This document shows, in pieces, positions 22,554 to 32,033 of a stretch of 34,316 nucleotides of DNA. Under the pieces are notes generated by a model. The model did not search any database and was not told the origin of the DNA. It was given only the letters and a program-made list of their open reading frames with translations. The number at the start of each line of letters is the position of its first letter. Within the stretch, counting starts at the first letter, position 1. The position numbers and the translations under genes are program-made. Origin of the DNA: a virus; IMG/VR virus record IMGVR_UViG_3300030102_004963, positions 1-34,316 of that record; one strand, written 5' to 3'.

Positions 22554-25500
22554 GTGCGAGAGGATGCTTTAGAAGTTCTTGCAAGGAACAGGACGGACCT
22601 CCTCAAATCAATCTCCCAGAACCTAGACATCGAGGAGGAAGCGGGTCACTACCTGCTCTCAGTCGAGAGCGTCATCCGTTCGGGAATAGACTACCAAGCA
22701 ACCATTGATGACCTACTCTGCCTCAAGGCCTCAACGGACATCCTCAAGAGGACGCTTTCCCCTGATGAACTCGTGGACTTTCTGGAGAGGACCGAAAGCG
22801 GTGTGGAACGCACAGTCCCAAGGAAGAAACCCGCTAGTAAGCCTGACGTCAACCTCAGCAGGGTGCTCTCGGGAATGATGTCCGACCACGTGTGGAAGGA
22901 CAGAATCAAGTCCCCCGATAACATTGGAATGGCCCATGGCTCTTGGCCGAGCATTGAGACTGGCGATGAGTACCACTACAGAGAGCATCATCCATTCCAT
23001 GAGCAGGTGCATCCCCTCAGAATACAAAACGGAATCACGGGGGCACCGACGTACGAATCGATGCTCTTCGAGAAGTACTTCGGTCATGACGATACGCCAT
23101 GGTGGGAGGACGACTTCCATGAGAGCATGGCAGAGGCACCAGAGGAGGAGACCTTCGCCAAGCAGGCTATGAAGGCCGAGGATGCCCATGAGAAGCACCA
23201 TAGGAAGTTGAACTCCCCCATCTACAAGGGCATAACGAAGTACAACAACGACACTGGTCAGGAGGAGACTATCTATCCCTTCTTCGGCGGCCCTGCATCC
23301 AAAGACGTCGACAACCCTTACAACCACATGGAGACGATGAGGCTGTATGACTATGAGAGATGGAAGGAGGAGGAGGGGACTGACATGGCTGCCCTCGAGG
23401 AAAAATTCTCCGGGCTTTCCGAGGAGAAGAAGGAGAGGGCCATGCAGATACAGCACTTCAAGGACAGGATGAAAGCCTTGAGAGGGAAGGACACCAGCAC
23501 TTCTGTGATTAACCCTATTGAAGGATTCACTGACGAGCAAATACAGGAGTTCATCGATGAATACGGTCCAGAGGCAGCCGAGCCCTACATGACTAGGCAT
23601 AGCCACTCAATGGGTTGGGACACCCTGATGAAGGGGATGTACTTCCTCAAGCCCGAGGACAGAACCAGAATCCTCCAGCACATCAGCGACCATGATACCG
23701 ATGATGGTAACAAGCAGTTTGTGACCCTATCGGATGGGAAGGAGTTCCCGATATCGAGACTCAAGAAAAACCTAGAGATGAACGCGGGGGCGGAGATGAA
23801 CTACATCACCAGAGGCCACAAGTCATTATCGCCCAACGTGCCCGCCACGATAGAAGACGCAGAGACCGACTCCAAGTACATAGGCGATGAGGGTGGGATT
23901 GCAACTGCCTTGAATGCAGTCGACATACCGATTACAGACAGCGATGGGAAGGTGACTGGTGTGAAGAGCGCCTATGACACGCTGCTAGAGCGGATATCCA
24001 AGGCAGTCAACGAGGGTCGAGAGACGGGAACCGAGATTCCCATCAGCAAACTGTTCCCCCACAACGAGTTCAACCAGAATAGAATCAATGCCTTCGCAGA
24101 GACCGAAGAGAGTCTAGCAGAGGCCGTCTCCAAGCATGCCAATGAGAGCAACGAAGCGGATTTGGACAGAGAGGGCCTACTCAGCCTGATTGGGTATAAT
24201 GACGATTTGAGCGAGATAGGCATAGAGGACCACCCTACTCTAGGCAATGCGTACCAAGGTCCGCTGCTGGAGAGGGAGCAAGTCGAAAGGGTGCTAGATG
24301 AGTATCAGAAGGGCGTATCATTAGGAAAGCAGTCTAAGGATATCAAGAACGCATACAAGTTCCTGAGGTCCGGGTTCAATCCCCCTACCTCCTCAGACAT
24401 GCCCGATGGCCATGAGGACCATCACATAGACATGGATGGAAAGAAGAGAGGGCTCGCTCACATGATGACCAAGTTCCTCACCGACAGAGGTGGGTTGGGG
24501 AGAGACCCGACCACGTACTTGGAGTTCCTCCATCACCACCACATGTATGGTGATGAGGAGTCCCTGCTCGGTCAGATGTCAGAGTCAATGCTGGAACCCA
24601 GAATCGGCACTACTGGTCTCTATGGGGGGCTTCACGCCACTAAATTACAACCCGGCTTCAGCACCCCCATGACCGCCTTGCAGATTCTGTCTAGGCATGG
24701 TGTCTCCAGAAGGGACATTGATGGTAGCGGGGTAGCAGGCAGCAGTCACAATAACTACACGGATGAACTATCCACCCTCTTCCCTGAGTTGATGGCAAAA
24801 CTGCATGCTGAGTTGCCTACTGACGAGACCCACTTCAGGGACCGCAAGTTCGACAGGGAGACCTCTGCTGACTTCCAGCAGTTCCATCCCTATGCCGCAG
24901 TGGGTTCGGTTGTGAGAAGGGACACCTCGCTCGCCAACAGAGCGGCTCATTCCAATCGCATGATGTTCGCTCTCGGAAGAATGAACAGCCCGCTCAATCC
25001 ACCCACTCAGATGACTTATTCATATTTGGATTTGCTCGATAACCCAAGTGCGACATCCTCTCTCCAAGGCCTAAGACCCCTATACGAATCGTCTGGAGTG
25101 GACTTCACTGACTTGCTCCTGCATTTAGGTGATGCGAAGAAGGAGATACCAGATGTCGAGCCCGGTGGCACGGACATAAAGAGACGCCTATCCAATCAGA
25201 TAAACGACTTGCAGGAGCAGTTGGACAGAGTAAAACAGATGTCGTACGGACGGCAGGAGGCTGACGTAGCGCTGTTGGAAGCCGACATCGATGAGGCGAA
25301 GACGCTGTTAGAACAGTACGAGATGAGGCAACTCAAGGACAGTCGTAACCTCTCATTGAGCCAAGACTTCTCTGAGAAGTTGGATGCTGACGCGATGGCG
25401 AGCGCCACATACGCCAGAGAAGTGCTGTTACCACTCATACTCGAAAAAGACCCGGATGCCTTCAACACCGGCAACCCCGTCCAAGCCTTGGCGAATGCGA

Positions 25501-27758
25501 TGAGGCTCGCTCATGATGCGAGCCGTGGTCTAGCGGTTGACCCGAACCATACCCTAGAGACGATAGGGTACCACGAGAAGGAGGAGACTAGGGAGAGCCT
25601 AGAGCAGAAGGTAGGGTCAAGAGGGCAGACATCACCGCACAGAAAACTTGCTACCGCTCTGAGGGACAAGGGCGTGGAGTTGCTTCCCCCGGATGCAGAG
25701 ACCCCCTCCGACGAGGAGATAGACAGGGCAAGGAATGCCCTAGGCCTGCCTGATGACGAGTTACACAACGCGCAAGTGGAGGACTTGTTGAGCAGCCTAG
25801 TCGGTCCCACCAAGGCCTCTACGTTTGGGCAAATCGCCACGATGGGGGAGGAAATCCATCCGAGCATCGGCAACATGTTCTCGGAGTTCAAGGACATAGG
25901 CGACTTCAGGGAGCACATCGATGGCTTCGAGGACATACCTACTAGAAGCAAGAGGGAGGCCAAGGCCTTCAACACAGGCAATACGGCATATCGCTCCCTC
26001 GGCTTCCTCCGTCAATTGGCTAGGATGGGTGACATGACTGCATACGGCCTTGGCCATCAGGAGCATCCAACGCCTGACAAGGACATCAATTCGACGAGTA
26101 GGGAGAGGGAGAGGCACAAGGCGCTCTCCAGTCACATCTTCACCTTCGATGAGGGGCAGTCGGGTCCGCTCGAGGAGGCAAGCGCAGGCAGCATCACCAA
26201 ACCAGTCCATGGCAAGATGAAAGTCCCCATCAGACCGAACCAAGAAATGTCAGGCAACGTAGCGGTTCCTGTGCACAACTCGGGGGAGATGGACCACGGG
26301 AGACTGATGTCTCCTTCCATAGGCACAGAGTACGGTAGCCGAGGCAGTCCCATGGTCGGTCAGAACCTACCAGACCAGCAACTGCTGAACACCGTGTCCA
26401 TACCTTGGTTGAACGAGGTGTTCAAGGAGAGTTGGACGAATGACCTCTACTCCAACCCTGACCTTGCCCTGATACCAGACTTGCAGAGCAACCAGACCAG
26501 AGTGGGTCTAGATGGAACCCTCTCCATGGACATGGGTCTGGATTACGTAGGCAAGATGCTGAAAGGCGAGTTGCCAAAGGAACTCCCCCTCATCGACCCG
26601 CTCCATCGCATATTCGAGTTGGAGGACATGGAGCAACTGAGGGGCTTCACAGGTGAATGGGTGGTATCTAAGTACCACGAGGGCACCAGAGTCAAGGTCA
26701 AGAGGAAGGGCAGCAGAGTCGACATCACGGACGAGGATGGTGAGAAAGTGGGAGTCGACGACTCCATGAGGAGCGCGTTGAGGAAGGTCTGCGAGAGAGA
26801 CTACGTCATAGACGGGACGATAGTGGACGACGAACTCCACATCAATGACATCATGCTCTACGAGGAGACTGACGTCACCGACCTCACAACCAGAGAGCGA
26901 GTCAAACTCATCAGGGGGCAGTTCGACAGCCACGAGCCAGTTCACGTCCCCAGCCCGGAGTCGATACGAGTCACGGATGAGGTGGGTTTCGAGGAGGCAG
27001 TCAAGGACCTAGGTGGAAAGGGCCAGAAACTCCTGCTGAGAGATGCGAAGTCCACTTACATGAAGGGAGAGGAGAGGCATCCCAAGTGGGTCCTCCTCGC
27101 CAAGTCCGAAGAGAGGGTGCACATACCATTCGCAATGGAGATGGACAGAGGGCACTTCGTCCTCCACCTTCCTGAGGACTTGGTCAAGTACGAGATAGTG
27201 GATAACGAGCCAGTGAATCCAATCGCAGCGATAGGCAGCATAACCAAATCGGACTACTCACTAAGACTCGCTGACAGCCTAGAACCCTATTGGCGTCAAG
27301 GTTTCAATGACATGCTGAAGGAGGAGTTGGAGACAAAGACCGTAGACGAGGCAGACTGGGACGAAGACAAGGCTGACGAGGGCATGACCGACGAACGAGC
27401 CAAGAGGATACAGCAGCAGAGCGCTGGCCTGCTGAAGCCCAAGAAGGACAAGAACCTCCTGCTCAAGCCTAAGGAGACCTTGAAGGCGCTTCTCACCATG
27501 GAGAGGATTCTGGACAAACTCGAGAAGGCTACAGGCAGCGGTCATTACCCGATGAGCGGTGGCAGGGCCCTTGGTATTGATGTAGGCTCAGACATAGCCA
27601 GCCCCCGAGGCCCCACTTCATTGACTTCAGAGCATGCCGTGCCCGATTGGGACATGAAGGAGCGTCCTGAGGAGGACCCAGAGAAACCATCCGACTATCC
27701 CAAGAAACCTCGACGCAAAGAGAAAAATGAAGAGCAGCATGACGATTTAGAGCCATGA
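22554..27758 (+). CDS. Giant 1734-residue protein with ligase-like nucleotidyltransferase domain
   Basis: A single open frame with a GTG start behind GAGGTGA. About 1340 residues of mainly helical, charged sequence of no known family come first, with a coiled coil near 880-930. Residues about 1350-1540 resemble the adenylation domain of ATP-dependent DNA ligases: motif-I-like SKYHEGTRV (K1373), motif-III-like YVIDGTIV (D1420) with a trailing DLTTRERVKLIR, then LLLRDAKSTYMKG and KWVLLAK (K1517) as motifs IV/V. The fit is imperfect: motif I has an extra residue, and the motif III and IV acidic residues are replaced. A degenerate or non-catalytic version is therefore possible. The tail is disordered and charged. 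Its place between portal and protease suggests a virion protein. Confidence 0.8.
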   Translation: MREDALEVLARNRTDLLKSISQNLDIEEEAGHYLLSVESVIRSGIDYQATIDDLLCLKASTDILKRTLSPDELVDFLERTESGVERTVPRKKPASKPDVNLSRVLSGMMSDHVWKDRIKSPDNIGMAHGSWPSIETGDEYHYREHHPFHEQVHPLRIQNGITGAPTYESMLFEKYFGHDDTPWWEDDFHESMAEAPEEETFAKQAMKAEDAHEKHHRKLNSPIYKGITKYNNDTGQEETIYPFFGGPASKDVDNPYNHMETMRLYDYERWKEEEGTDMAALEEKFSGLSEEKKERAMQIQHFKDRMKALRGKDTSTSVINPIEGFTDEQIQEFIDEYGPEAAEPYMTRHSHSMGWDTLMKGMYFLKPEDRTRILQHISDHDTDDGNKQFVTLSDGKEFPISRLKKNLEMNAGAEMNYITRGHKSLSPNVPATIEDAETDSKYIGDEGGIATALNAVDIPITDSDGKVTGVKSAYDTLLERISKAVNEGRETGTEIPISKLFPHNEFNQNRINAFAETEESLAEAVSKHANESNEADLDREGLLSLIGYNDDLSEIGIEDHPTLGNAYQGPLLEREQVERVLDEYQKGVSLGKQSKDIKNAYKFLRSGFNPPTSSDMPDGHEDHHIDMDGKKRGLAHMMTKFLTDRGGLGRDPTTYLEFLHHHHMYGDEESLLGQMSESMLEPRIGTTGLYGGLHATKLQPGFSTPMTALQILSRHGVSRRDIDGSGVAGSSHNNYTDELSTLFPELMAKLHAELPTDETHFRDRKFDRETSADFQQFHPYAAVGSVVRRDTSLANRAAHSNRMMFALGRMNSPLNPPTQMTYSYLDLLDNPSATSSLQGLRPLYESSGVDFTDLLLHLGDAKKEIPDVEPGGTDIKRRLSNQINDLQEQLDRVKQMSYGRQEADVALLEADIDEAKTLLEQYEMRQLKDSRNLSLSQDFSEKLDADAMASATYAREVLLPLILEKDPDAFNTGNPVQALANAMRLAHDASRGLAVDPNHTLETIGYHEKEETRESLEQKVGSRGQTSPHRKLATALRDKGVELLPPDAETPSDEEIDRARNALGLPDDELHNAQVEDLLSSLVGPTKASTFGQIATMGEEIHPSIGNMFSEFKDIGDFREHIDGFEDIPTRSKREAKAFNTGNTAYRSLGFLRQLARMGDMTAYGLGHQEHPTPDKDINSTSRERERHKALSSHIFTFDEGQSGPLEEASAGSITKPVHGKMKVPIRPNQEMSGNVAVPVHNSGEMDHGRLMSPSIGTEYGSRGSPMVGQNLPDQQLLNTVSIPWLNEVFKESWTNDLYSNPDLALIPDLQSNQTRVGLDGTLSMDMGLDYVGKMLKGELPKELPLIDPLHRIFELEDMEQLRGFTGEWVVSKYHEGTRVKVKRKGSRVDITDEDGEKVGVDDSMRSALRKVCERDYVIDGTIVDDELHINDIMLYEETDVTDLTTRERVKLIRGQFDSHEPVHVPSPESIRVTDEVGFEEAVKDLGGKGQKLLLRDAKSTYMKGEERHPKWVLLAKSEERVHIPFAMEMDRGHFVLHLPEDLVKYEIVDNEPVNPIAAIGSITKSDYSLRLADSLEPYWRQGFNDMLKEELETKTVDEADWDEDKADEGMTDERAKRIQQQSAGLLKPKKDKNLLLKPKETLKALLTMERILDKLEKATGSGHYPMSGGRALGIDVGSDIASPRGPTSLTSEHAVPDWDMKERPEEDPEKPSDYPKKPRRKEKNEEQHDDLEP

Positions 27759-27779
27759 AACCTTGCGACAAGACTTGCG

Positions 27780-27816
27780 AGCGGTATAAGTAGTATGACA
27801 AAGCAACACGAGGTTA
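27780..27816 (+). promoter_or_regulatory. TATA-like promoter for the capsid module
   Basis: GGTATAAGTAG lies at 27783-27793, about 30 bases before the GTG at 27817, the expected spacing for an archaeal promoter with a very short leader. It precedes the protease-scaffold and capsid genes, which would need high late expression. Inferred from motif and distance. Confidence 0.45.
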
Positions 27817-29220
27817 GTGGTCCTAAGTGAACAACTGCTTCGTAACAATGAGTCAATCAACCTCCTCAAGGGTGGCAACGACCTCATTGTCGCTGGTTAC
27901 GCCAGCGTCGAACTGGTTGACAAGCAGGGCGATATAATCACAAGGGGGGCATTGAAGGACGCATTCCAGAAATTCATGGAAGACCCGAAGTACAGGAACG
28001 TCCAACTAGCGCACTCAAATATACAAGTCGGAGATGTAATTCCTAATTATACAGATAGCGAAGGGAGGTTGTGGAAAAGCGAAGTCGACGATGTCGGGAT
28101 GTTTGTAGTGGTTCAATTACGAAACGACATCGAGAAGGCCAAGGAAGTCTCAGCGGAAATACGCAAAGGCGGACTCAGGGGATTCAGCATCGGCGGCCAA
28201 GCGTTCAAGCGAATGAGGAAATCTGACCCAAAGAGGGGGGACTACCAAGAAATCAGCAAACTTGAACTTCACGAAATCACAATCTGCGAAAAAGGAATAA
28301 ACCCAGAGGCAACATTTAGCATTCTCAAAGAAGACACAGGAGAAAAAAACATGACGGATGAAAACGACGATATGATGAAACAGATGAGCGATGTTCTCTC
28401 TCGTCTCGAAGGCAGGCTCGACTCCATGGAGAAGGGCATGCCCGAGGGTCTGAAGGAGCACATGGAAAGCAAGAAAGAAGGCAAGAAGGACGAGGACAAG
28501 GATGGCAAGGAGAAAGCCATGGAGGAGAAAATGGACGAGGACAAGGACAAGGACAAGAAGAAGAAGTCCGAGTCGGAGTACTCCGACGTCATCACCTCTG
28601 AGTACCTCAACTGGATGGAGGACACCCTGAAGAGCGGCGGAGTCGACATCGAAGGCGCAAGAGCACACTTCGATGACCTCGAGAAAGCAAACCTAGGTTC
28701 CACACCAGAGTCCATTGGGGACGGTGCTGACTACTTCGGTGGTCAGGTGAAGGGTAGAGCGCAGGAGAACGGCGCTCCTTCGACCAACGCCATCTCTCGC
28801 ACCACTGGAAAGGGAGGAAAGAAGGAAGTCAAGAAATCTGACTACTTGGACCCAGCACTGGTTAGTGATGCAGACGTCGAGGCCGCATACGAGGTCTACA
28901 AGGCTGCTGCAATGGAGCAGGACTACAGGAACATCCTCGAGCAGGAGTTCGCTCAGCGCTACACAAGCGAGCGAGAAGAGGAAATCGCAAAGGCCGAAGC
29001 AGCAGCATATGATGCTCGCGGACCACTAGCAGACATACAGAAATCGATTGAAGCGCTATCAGAGAGAATCGAGAGCGTGACCACCGCACCAGAAGTTGGT
29101 GAGGAACTCAGGAAGTCGGCAGAGGCACCTTCGGTGTCCGTCCCTTCCACCGAGGACCTAGCCAAGATGTCTTGGAGCGAGGTGCACAATCTGGCAACGA
29201 GGGCCTTCAATCCGGAGTGA
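27817..29220 (+). CDS. Prohead protease fused to scaffold
   Basis: A 467-residue protein. Residues about 20-178 match the HK97/XkdF-type serine prohead protease: AGYASVELVDKQGDIITRGAL, catalytic His in VQLAHSN (H66), catalytic Ser in GLRGFSIGG (S124), and LHEITICEKGINPEATF after it. From residue 179 the protein is highly charged and coiled (KKDEDKDGKEKAMEEKMDEDKDK), as expected for a scaffold, and it ends MSWSEVHNLATRAFNPE. The protease matures the capsid by cutting scaffold and coat. Base use changes near 28350, from AT-richer to GC-richer, at the domain boundary, where an internal start lies. It lies immediately before the capsid gene. Confidence 0.88.
   Translation: MVLSEQLLRNNESINLLKGGNDLIVAGYASVELVDKQGDIITRGALKDAFQKFMEDPKYRNVQLAHSNIQVGDVIPNYTDSEGRLWKSEVDDVGMFVVVQLRNDIEKAKEVSAEIRKGGLRGFSIGGQAFKRMRKSDPKRGDYQEISKLELHEITICEKGINPEATFSILKEDTGEKNMTDENDDMMKQMSDVLSRLEGRLDSMEKGMPEGLKEHMESKKEGKKDEDKDGKEKAMEEKMDEDKDKDKKKKSESEYSDVITSEYLNWMEDTLKSGGVDIEGARAHFDDLEKANLGSTPESIGDGADYFGGQVKGRAQENGAPSTNAISRTTGKGGKKEVKKSDYLDPALVSDADVEAAYEVYKAAAMEQDYRNILEQEFAQRYTSEREEEIAKAEAAAYDARGPLADIQKSIEALSERIESVTTAPEVGEELRKSAEAPSVSVPSTEDLAKMSWSEVHNLATRAFNPE
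28338..28353 (+). promoter_or_regulatory. Internal ribosome site for a separate scaffold product
   Basis: AGGAG at 28338-28342 lies eight bases before an in-frame ATG at 28351. Initiation there would give a 289-residue scaffold (MTDENDDMMKQMSDVL...) without the protease, ending at the same stop. Nested scaffold genes of this kind are known, such as lambda C/Nu3. Confidence 0.55.
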
Positions 29221-29231
29221 GGTGAAAAAAT

Positions 29232-30371
29232 ATGGCAAGAGATTACGTACGCACAATAACTGACATGGAGCGCTATTACTATGGCGCCGGGAACGCAATG
29301 GGCTACTCATACACTGGTAGCGAACTATTGAAGGCTGACAGCCCTATGCTGTCCACGACTGCTGGTACCTACCAAGCAATCTACGGACGCAAGGTCTGGT
29401 CGCAGTTGAACCAAGAGTTCAACGCATTCAGCATACTACCAAAGAGGCCTTGGGACAGGTCAGGATGGAGAGTCATCACGGACAAGCCTAACTCAGGCAA
29501 CATACATGGTGGAGTTGCAGAGAACGCAACCCTACCTGAGACTGTGAAGCCAACCTTCCAGCACATCGCTGCAAAGCCAAAGACTATCGCACACACGTTC
29601 GATATGTCCGAGACAGCAATCTTCCTAGCAGACAGGGACGATGGACTTGGAGACATCCGAGCAGTCCTCAAGGAGGAGATGGGCAAGCACCACGCTGAGA
29701 TGGTCAACAAGATGCTTCTTGACGATGTTAATGACTTAGCAGGCAACAACTTCGAGTCCTTGGACCGAATCACTGCAAGCCACGCAGCAATGGGTGGTGG
29801 CTCGACTCACGTCGACGCAGACTCAGACATGGACATCTACTCGATAGACAGGTCCGCTAACTCATGGTCCGACGCAGAAGTCAACTGTGACAGCGCTGGT
29901 ACTGACCGAACGCTATCCCTAGACCAACTGGACACTCTGTTCCAGCAAATCTGGGAGCGTGGTGGAAACCCCAAGGTCATGCTAACCGGATACGACACCC
30001 TGATGAGACTACAGCAACTGCTACAGTCCCAGCAGAGGTTCATGGAAGAGAAGAGAGTCACACCAACCTACAACGGCGTGAAGGGTGTACCCGGTATCGA
30101 GGCAGGGTTCATCGTAGCGACCTACAACGGTGTGCCAATCATCCCAACCAAGGACATGGATGACGATGGAAACCTATCCAAGATTTACTACCTAGACACA
30201 GACTACCTATACTTCAGCACTGCGATACCGACCCAATACTTCGAGTCGGGAATCGAGACTGGCGACCCATTCGCCATCAACAGGCTAGGTCAGGAAGGAC
30301 TCTACAGAACGATGGGAGAGGTATGGACCACCTTCTTCGGAGCACAAGGGAGCATTCGTGACCTAAAGTGA
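29232..30371 (+). CDS. Major capsid protein, HK97 fold
   Basis: A 379-residue protein directly after the protease-scaffold gene, with GAGGTGA ahead of the ATG. Features consistent with an HK97-fold coat: a short N-terminal arm, a strand-rich E-loop-like region (GWRVITDKPNSGNIHGGVAENATLPE), a spine helix (DIRAVLKEEMGKHHAEMVNKMLL), and an A-domain with LDQLDTLFQQIWERGGNPKVMLTGYDTLMRL. A late GVPIIPTKDM strand is also typical. There is no long delta domain, in keeping with the scaffold being fused to the protease. Assignment rests on gene order and these patterns. Confidence 0.88.
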   Translation: MARDYVRTITDMERYYYGAGNAMGYSYTGSELLKADSPMLSTTAGTYQAIYGRKVWSQLNQEFNAFSILPKRPWDRSGWRVITDKPNSGNIHGGVAENATLPETVKPTFQHIAAKPKTIAHTFDMSETAIFLADRDDGLGDIRAVLKEEMGKHHAEMVNKMLLDDVNDLAGNNFESLDRITASHAAMGGGSTHVDADSDMDIYSIDRSANSWSDAEVNCDSAGTDRTLSLDQLDTLFQQIWERGGNPKVMLTGYDTLMRLQQLLQSQQRFMEEKRVTPTYNGVKGVPGIEAGFIVATYNGVPIIPTKDMDDDGNLSKIYYLDTDYLYFSTAIPTQYFESGIETGDPFAINRLGQEGLYRTMGEVWTTFFGAQGSIRDLK

Positions 30372-30405
30372 GGTTGCATAGGAGAAAATAGAGGAGTGAA
30401 AAGAT

Positions 30406-30831
30406 ATGGCAGAAGAATTAGTACTAAGCGGAACAGCAACAGCAACCCTAGTAGGGGCATGGGAACTCAGAGCGGGTTCGCATGACACGACAGAATACCT
30501 AGACGGTGCAGCCGATGTATCTTACCCCGGTGGGGGTCCCGGTACGTTCAACGCATCCAACACAGACGGAGCAAACGGATACGACCCAGCACCGAAGATG
30601 GCATTGATTACCTTCACAGGTGGCGCAGATAACGAAACAATCATCCTCAGTGGTGGAATAAGCAGCATCTTGACTGTATTCATCCAAGAGAATGACGCAA
30701 CACCAGTGAACGATGCTCACGCAAGCAACAACATGGCTCTTGACATCTCAAGAAGCGGTCTGACCCTCACACTACACGTAGTGGGTGGAGCAAACGACGT
30801 TGTTGGCGACATCATGGTGATGTATAACTGA
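30406..30831 (+). CDS. Probable head decoration protein
   Basis: A 141-residue protein following the capsid gene. It is rich in Gly, Ala, Thr and short hydrophobic strands (SGTATATLVGAWEL, ALITFTGGADNETIILSGG, LTLTLHVVGGANDVV), with no long helices and few charges. Such all-beta proteins next to the coat gene are usually capsid decoration or fibre-like proteins. No specific family is identified. Confidence 0.65.
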   Translation: MAEELVLSGTATATLVGAWELRAGSHDTTEYLDGAADVSYPGGGPGTFNASNTDGANGYDPAPKMALITFTGGADNETIILSGGISSILTVFIQENDATPVNDAHASNNMALDISRSGLTLTLHVVGGANDVVGDIMVMYN

Positions 30832-30842
30832 GGTGACCTTTC

Positions 30843-31223
30843 GTGCCCTACTTAACCTACAAAGGTCCTTTCTACGAGAGGAGGAGCCCTGACCGAACGG
30901 TCAGAGCCTTCCGCCGTATGGAAAGGAGAGAAGTCAGTCAGGAATGGCTTAACGCACACCGTAGGAAAATCAGTGACACACATTATCTGATTGAGGGAGA
31001 CGAAGGAGTTCACTTCGACGAAGAAAACGACGGCATACCAGACATGAGTTGGACTAAGGCCAAAATCGTGGAATGGTTGGAAGACAACGGAAACAGCGTG
31101 GGTGGAGGATACAGGACCAAGACCAAACTATTGGAACTGGTTGACGGTGTCCTCAACCCACCTGCACCCGTAGTCGAGGAAGCAGTCGAAGAAACAGTCG
31201 AGGAGACAACACAGGAGGAATGA
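30843..31223 (+). CDS. Head protein with HeH/SAP-like helical domain
   Basis: A 126-residue protein with a GTG start behind GAGGTGA. A basic N-terminal part is followed by a helix-extended-loop-helix pattern at about residues 66-104 (SWTKAKIVEWLEDNG, then TKTKLLELVDGVL), the layout of HeH/LEM/SAP-type domains often found in phage capsid-module proteins. The C-terminus is acidic (VEEAVEETVEETTQEE). A DNA- or capsid-binding accessory role is inferred. Confidence 0.68.
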   Translation: MPYLTYKGPFYERRSPDRTVRAFRRMERREVSQEWLNAHRRKISDTHYLIEGDEGVHFDEENDGIPDMSWTKAKIVEWLEDNGNSVGGGYRTKTKLLELVDGVLNPPAPVVEEAVEETVEETTQEE

Positions 31224-31228
31224 AATAA

Positions 31229-31510
31229 ATGGCATTTGAAAGTACAATAGACACAAGACCACACGTAATGGGCAACCTACTGATGGTGACAGGAACATTC
31301 ACCAACGGCGGAAGCGATGCAGGAGGCAGCATAGACCTATCCGGTCTACTAGCCGACATAGTTGCATGCAACGCGGTTGCGGGAAGCGGTACCGCTGGAA
31401 CTGGAGCAGGAGTCGACGGAGTGTTCGCACTCATCAACGGCACTTCTCTGGTCATCCAGAACGTAAACGGGCAAGACGGCACATGGTTCGCTATGGGACA
31501 CCGCAGTTAA
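31229..31510 (+). CDS. Small beta-rich virion protein
   Basis: A 93-residue protein, Gly/Ala/Thr/Asp-rich, with strand patterns (HVMGNLLMVTGTFTNGG, GVFALINGTSLVIQNVNGQDGTWFAMG). It looks like a second small decoration-type protein; no family is recognised. It sits five bases after the previous gene. Confidence 0.6.
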   Translation: MAFESTIDTRPHVMGNLLMVTGTFTNGGSDAGGSIDLSGLLADIVACNAVAGSGTAGTGAGVDGVFALINGTSLVIQNVNGQDGTWFAMGHRS

Positions 31511-31523
31511 GGCGGTGACCTAG

Positions 31524-31718
31524 ATGGTTAACCTAACACCGAAGTACAAAGTCGTTGGACCCTTCTCACCGAAGGAGTTCAGTGACACGTCCGCGCTGTC
31601 ATCGACCATAGCGGGTGCTGTGGGCACGTTGACTGATGCGTCAAGCGCCACCAGCCTGATAGCATCGGACCCTTTTACGGTCTTAGGCAACGTCTACATA
31701 CTGGTTACATACGTTTGA
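31524..31718 (+). CDS. Small beta-rich virion protein
   Basis: A 64-residue protein with GGTGA ahead of the ATG. It has short strands and Ser/Thr/Ala-rich loops (VVGPFSPKEFSDTSALSS, TVLGNVYILVTYV). Unknown family; grouped with the adjacent decoration-like genes by size and composition. Confidence 0.58.
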   Translation: MVNLTPKYKVVGPFSPKEFSDTSALSSTIAGAVGTLTDASSATSLIASDPFTVLGNVYILVTYV

Positions 31719-31733
31719 TGGTGAGGGGTATGC

Positions 31734-32033
31734 ATGGGTTTCGAGTTAAGAGAACTTGACATCGAGGACATCTCCCGAGCACAGAAGAAAAACGTACGTT
31801 CAGACATAAAATACGACAGCGGTGTGGTTGAGGACAACCTCAATCCCCTGAAAGGCACTGTGCGTAAGCAGCACAAGAGAGTCAAGGACGTCGCTGACAT
31901 CCTCAACATAGGCGCAGGTACCCGGTGCAAGCATTGTGGTTTCCTTCATTTCATGTGGAGGGAGACCTGCGGCTCCTGTGACAGGCCGATGGAGTACAAC
32001 CTAGGAGTTAGGAACGAGGAGGCAAGGCTCTAA
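31734..32033 (+). CDS. Zinc-ribbon protein
   Basis: A 99-residue protein with GGTGAGGGG before the ATG. The N-terminal 60 residues are charged helices. The C-terminal part has CKHCGFLHFMWRETCGSC, a CxxC...CxxC zinc ribbon. Its stop overlaps the next start (TAATG). Zinc ribbons recur across this genome, including the portal. Function is unknown. Confidence 0.7.
   Translation: MGFELRELDIEDISRAQKKNVRSDIKYDSGVVEDNLNPLKGTVRKQHKRVKDVADILNIGAGTRCKHCGFLHFMWRETCGSCDRPMEYNLGVRNEEARL

Noticed and set aside
22731-23606. Long minus-strand open frame (291 codons) inside the giant gene
   Set aside because: It is antisense to a continuous 1734-codon gene and is explained by codon bias; similar shadows occur at 13200-13880 and 19532-20071.
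27755-27793. 12-codon frame MKPCDKTCERYK overlapping the giant gene's stop
   Set aside because: It has ATGA coupling and recalls the start of a small archaeal zinc-ribbon protein, but 12 codons is too short to support a gene; it could be a truncated remnant.
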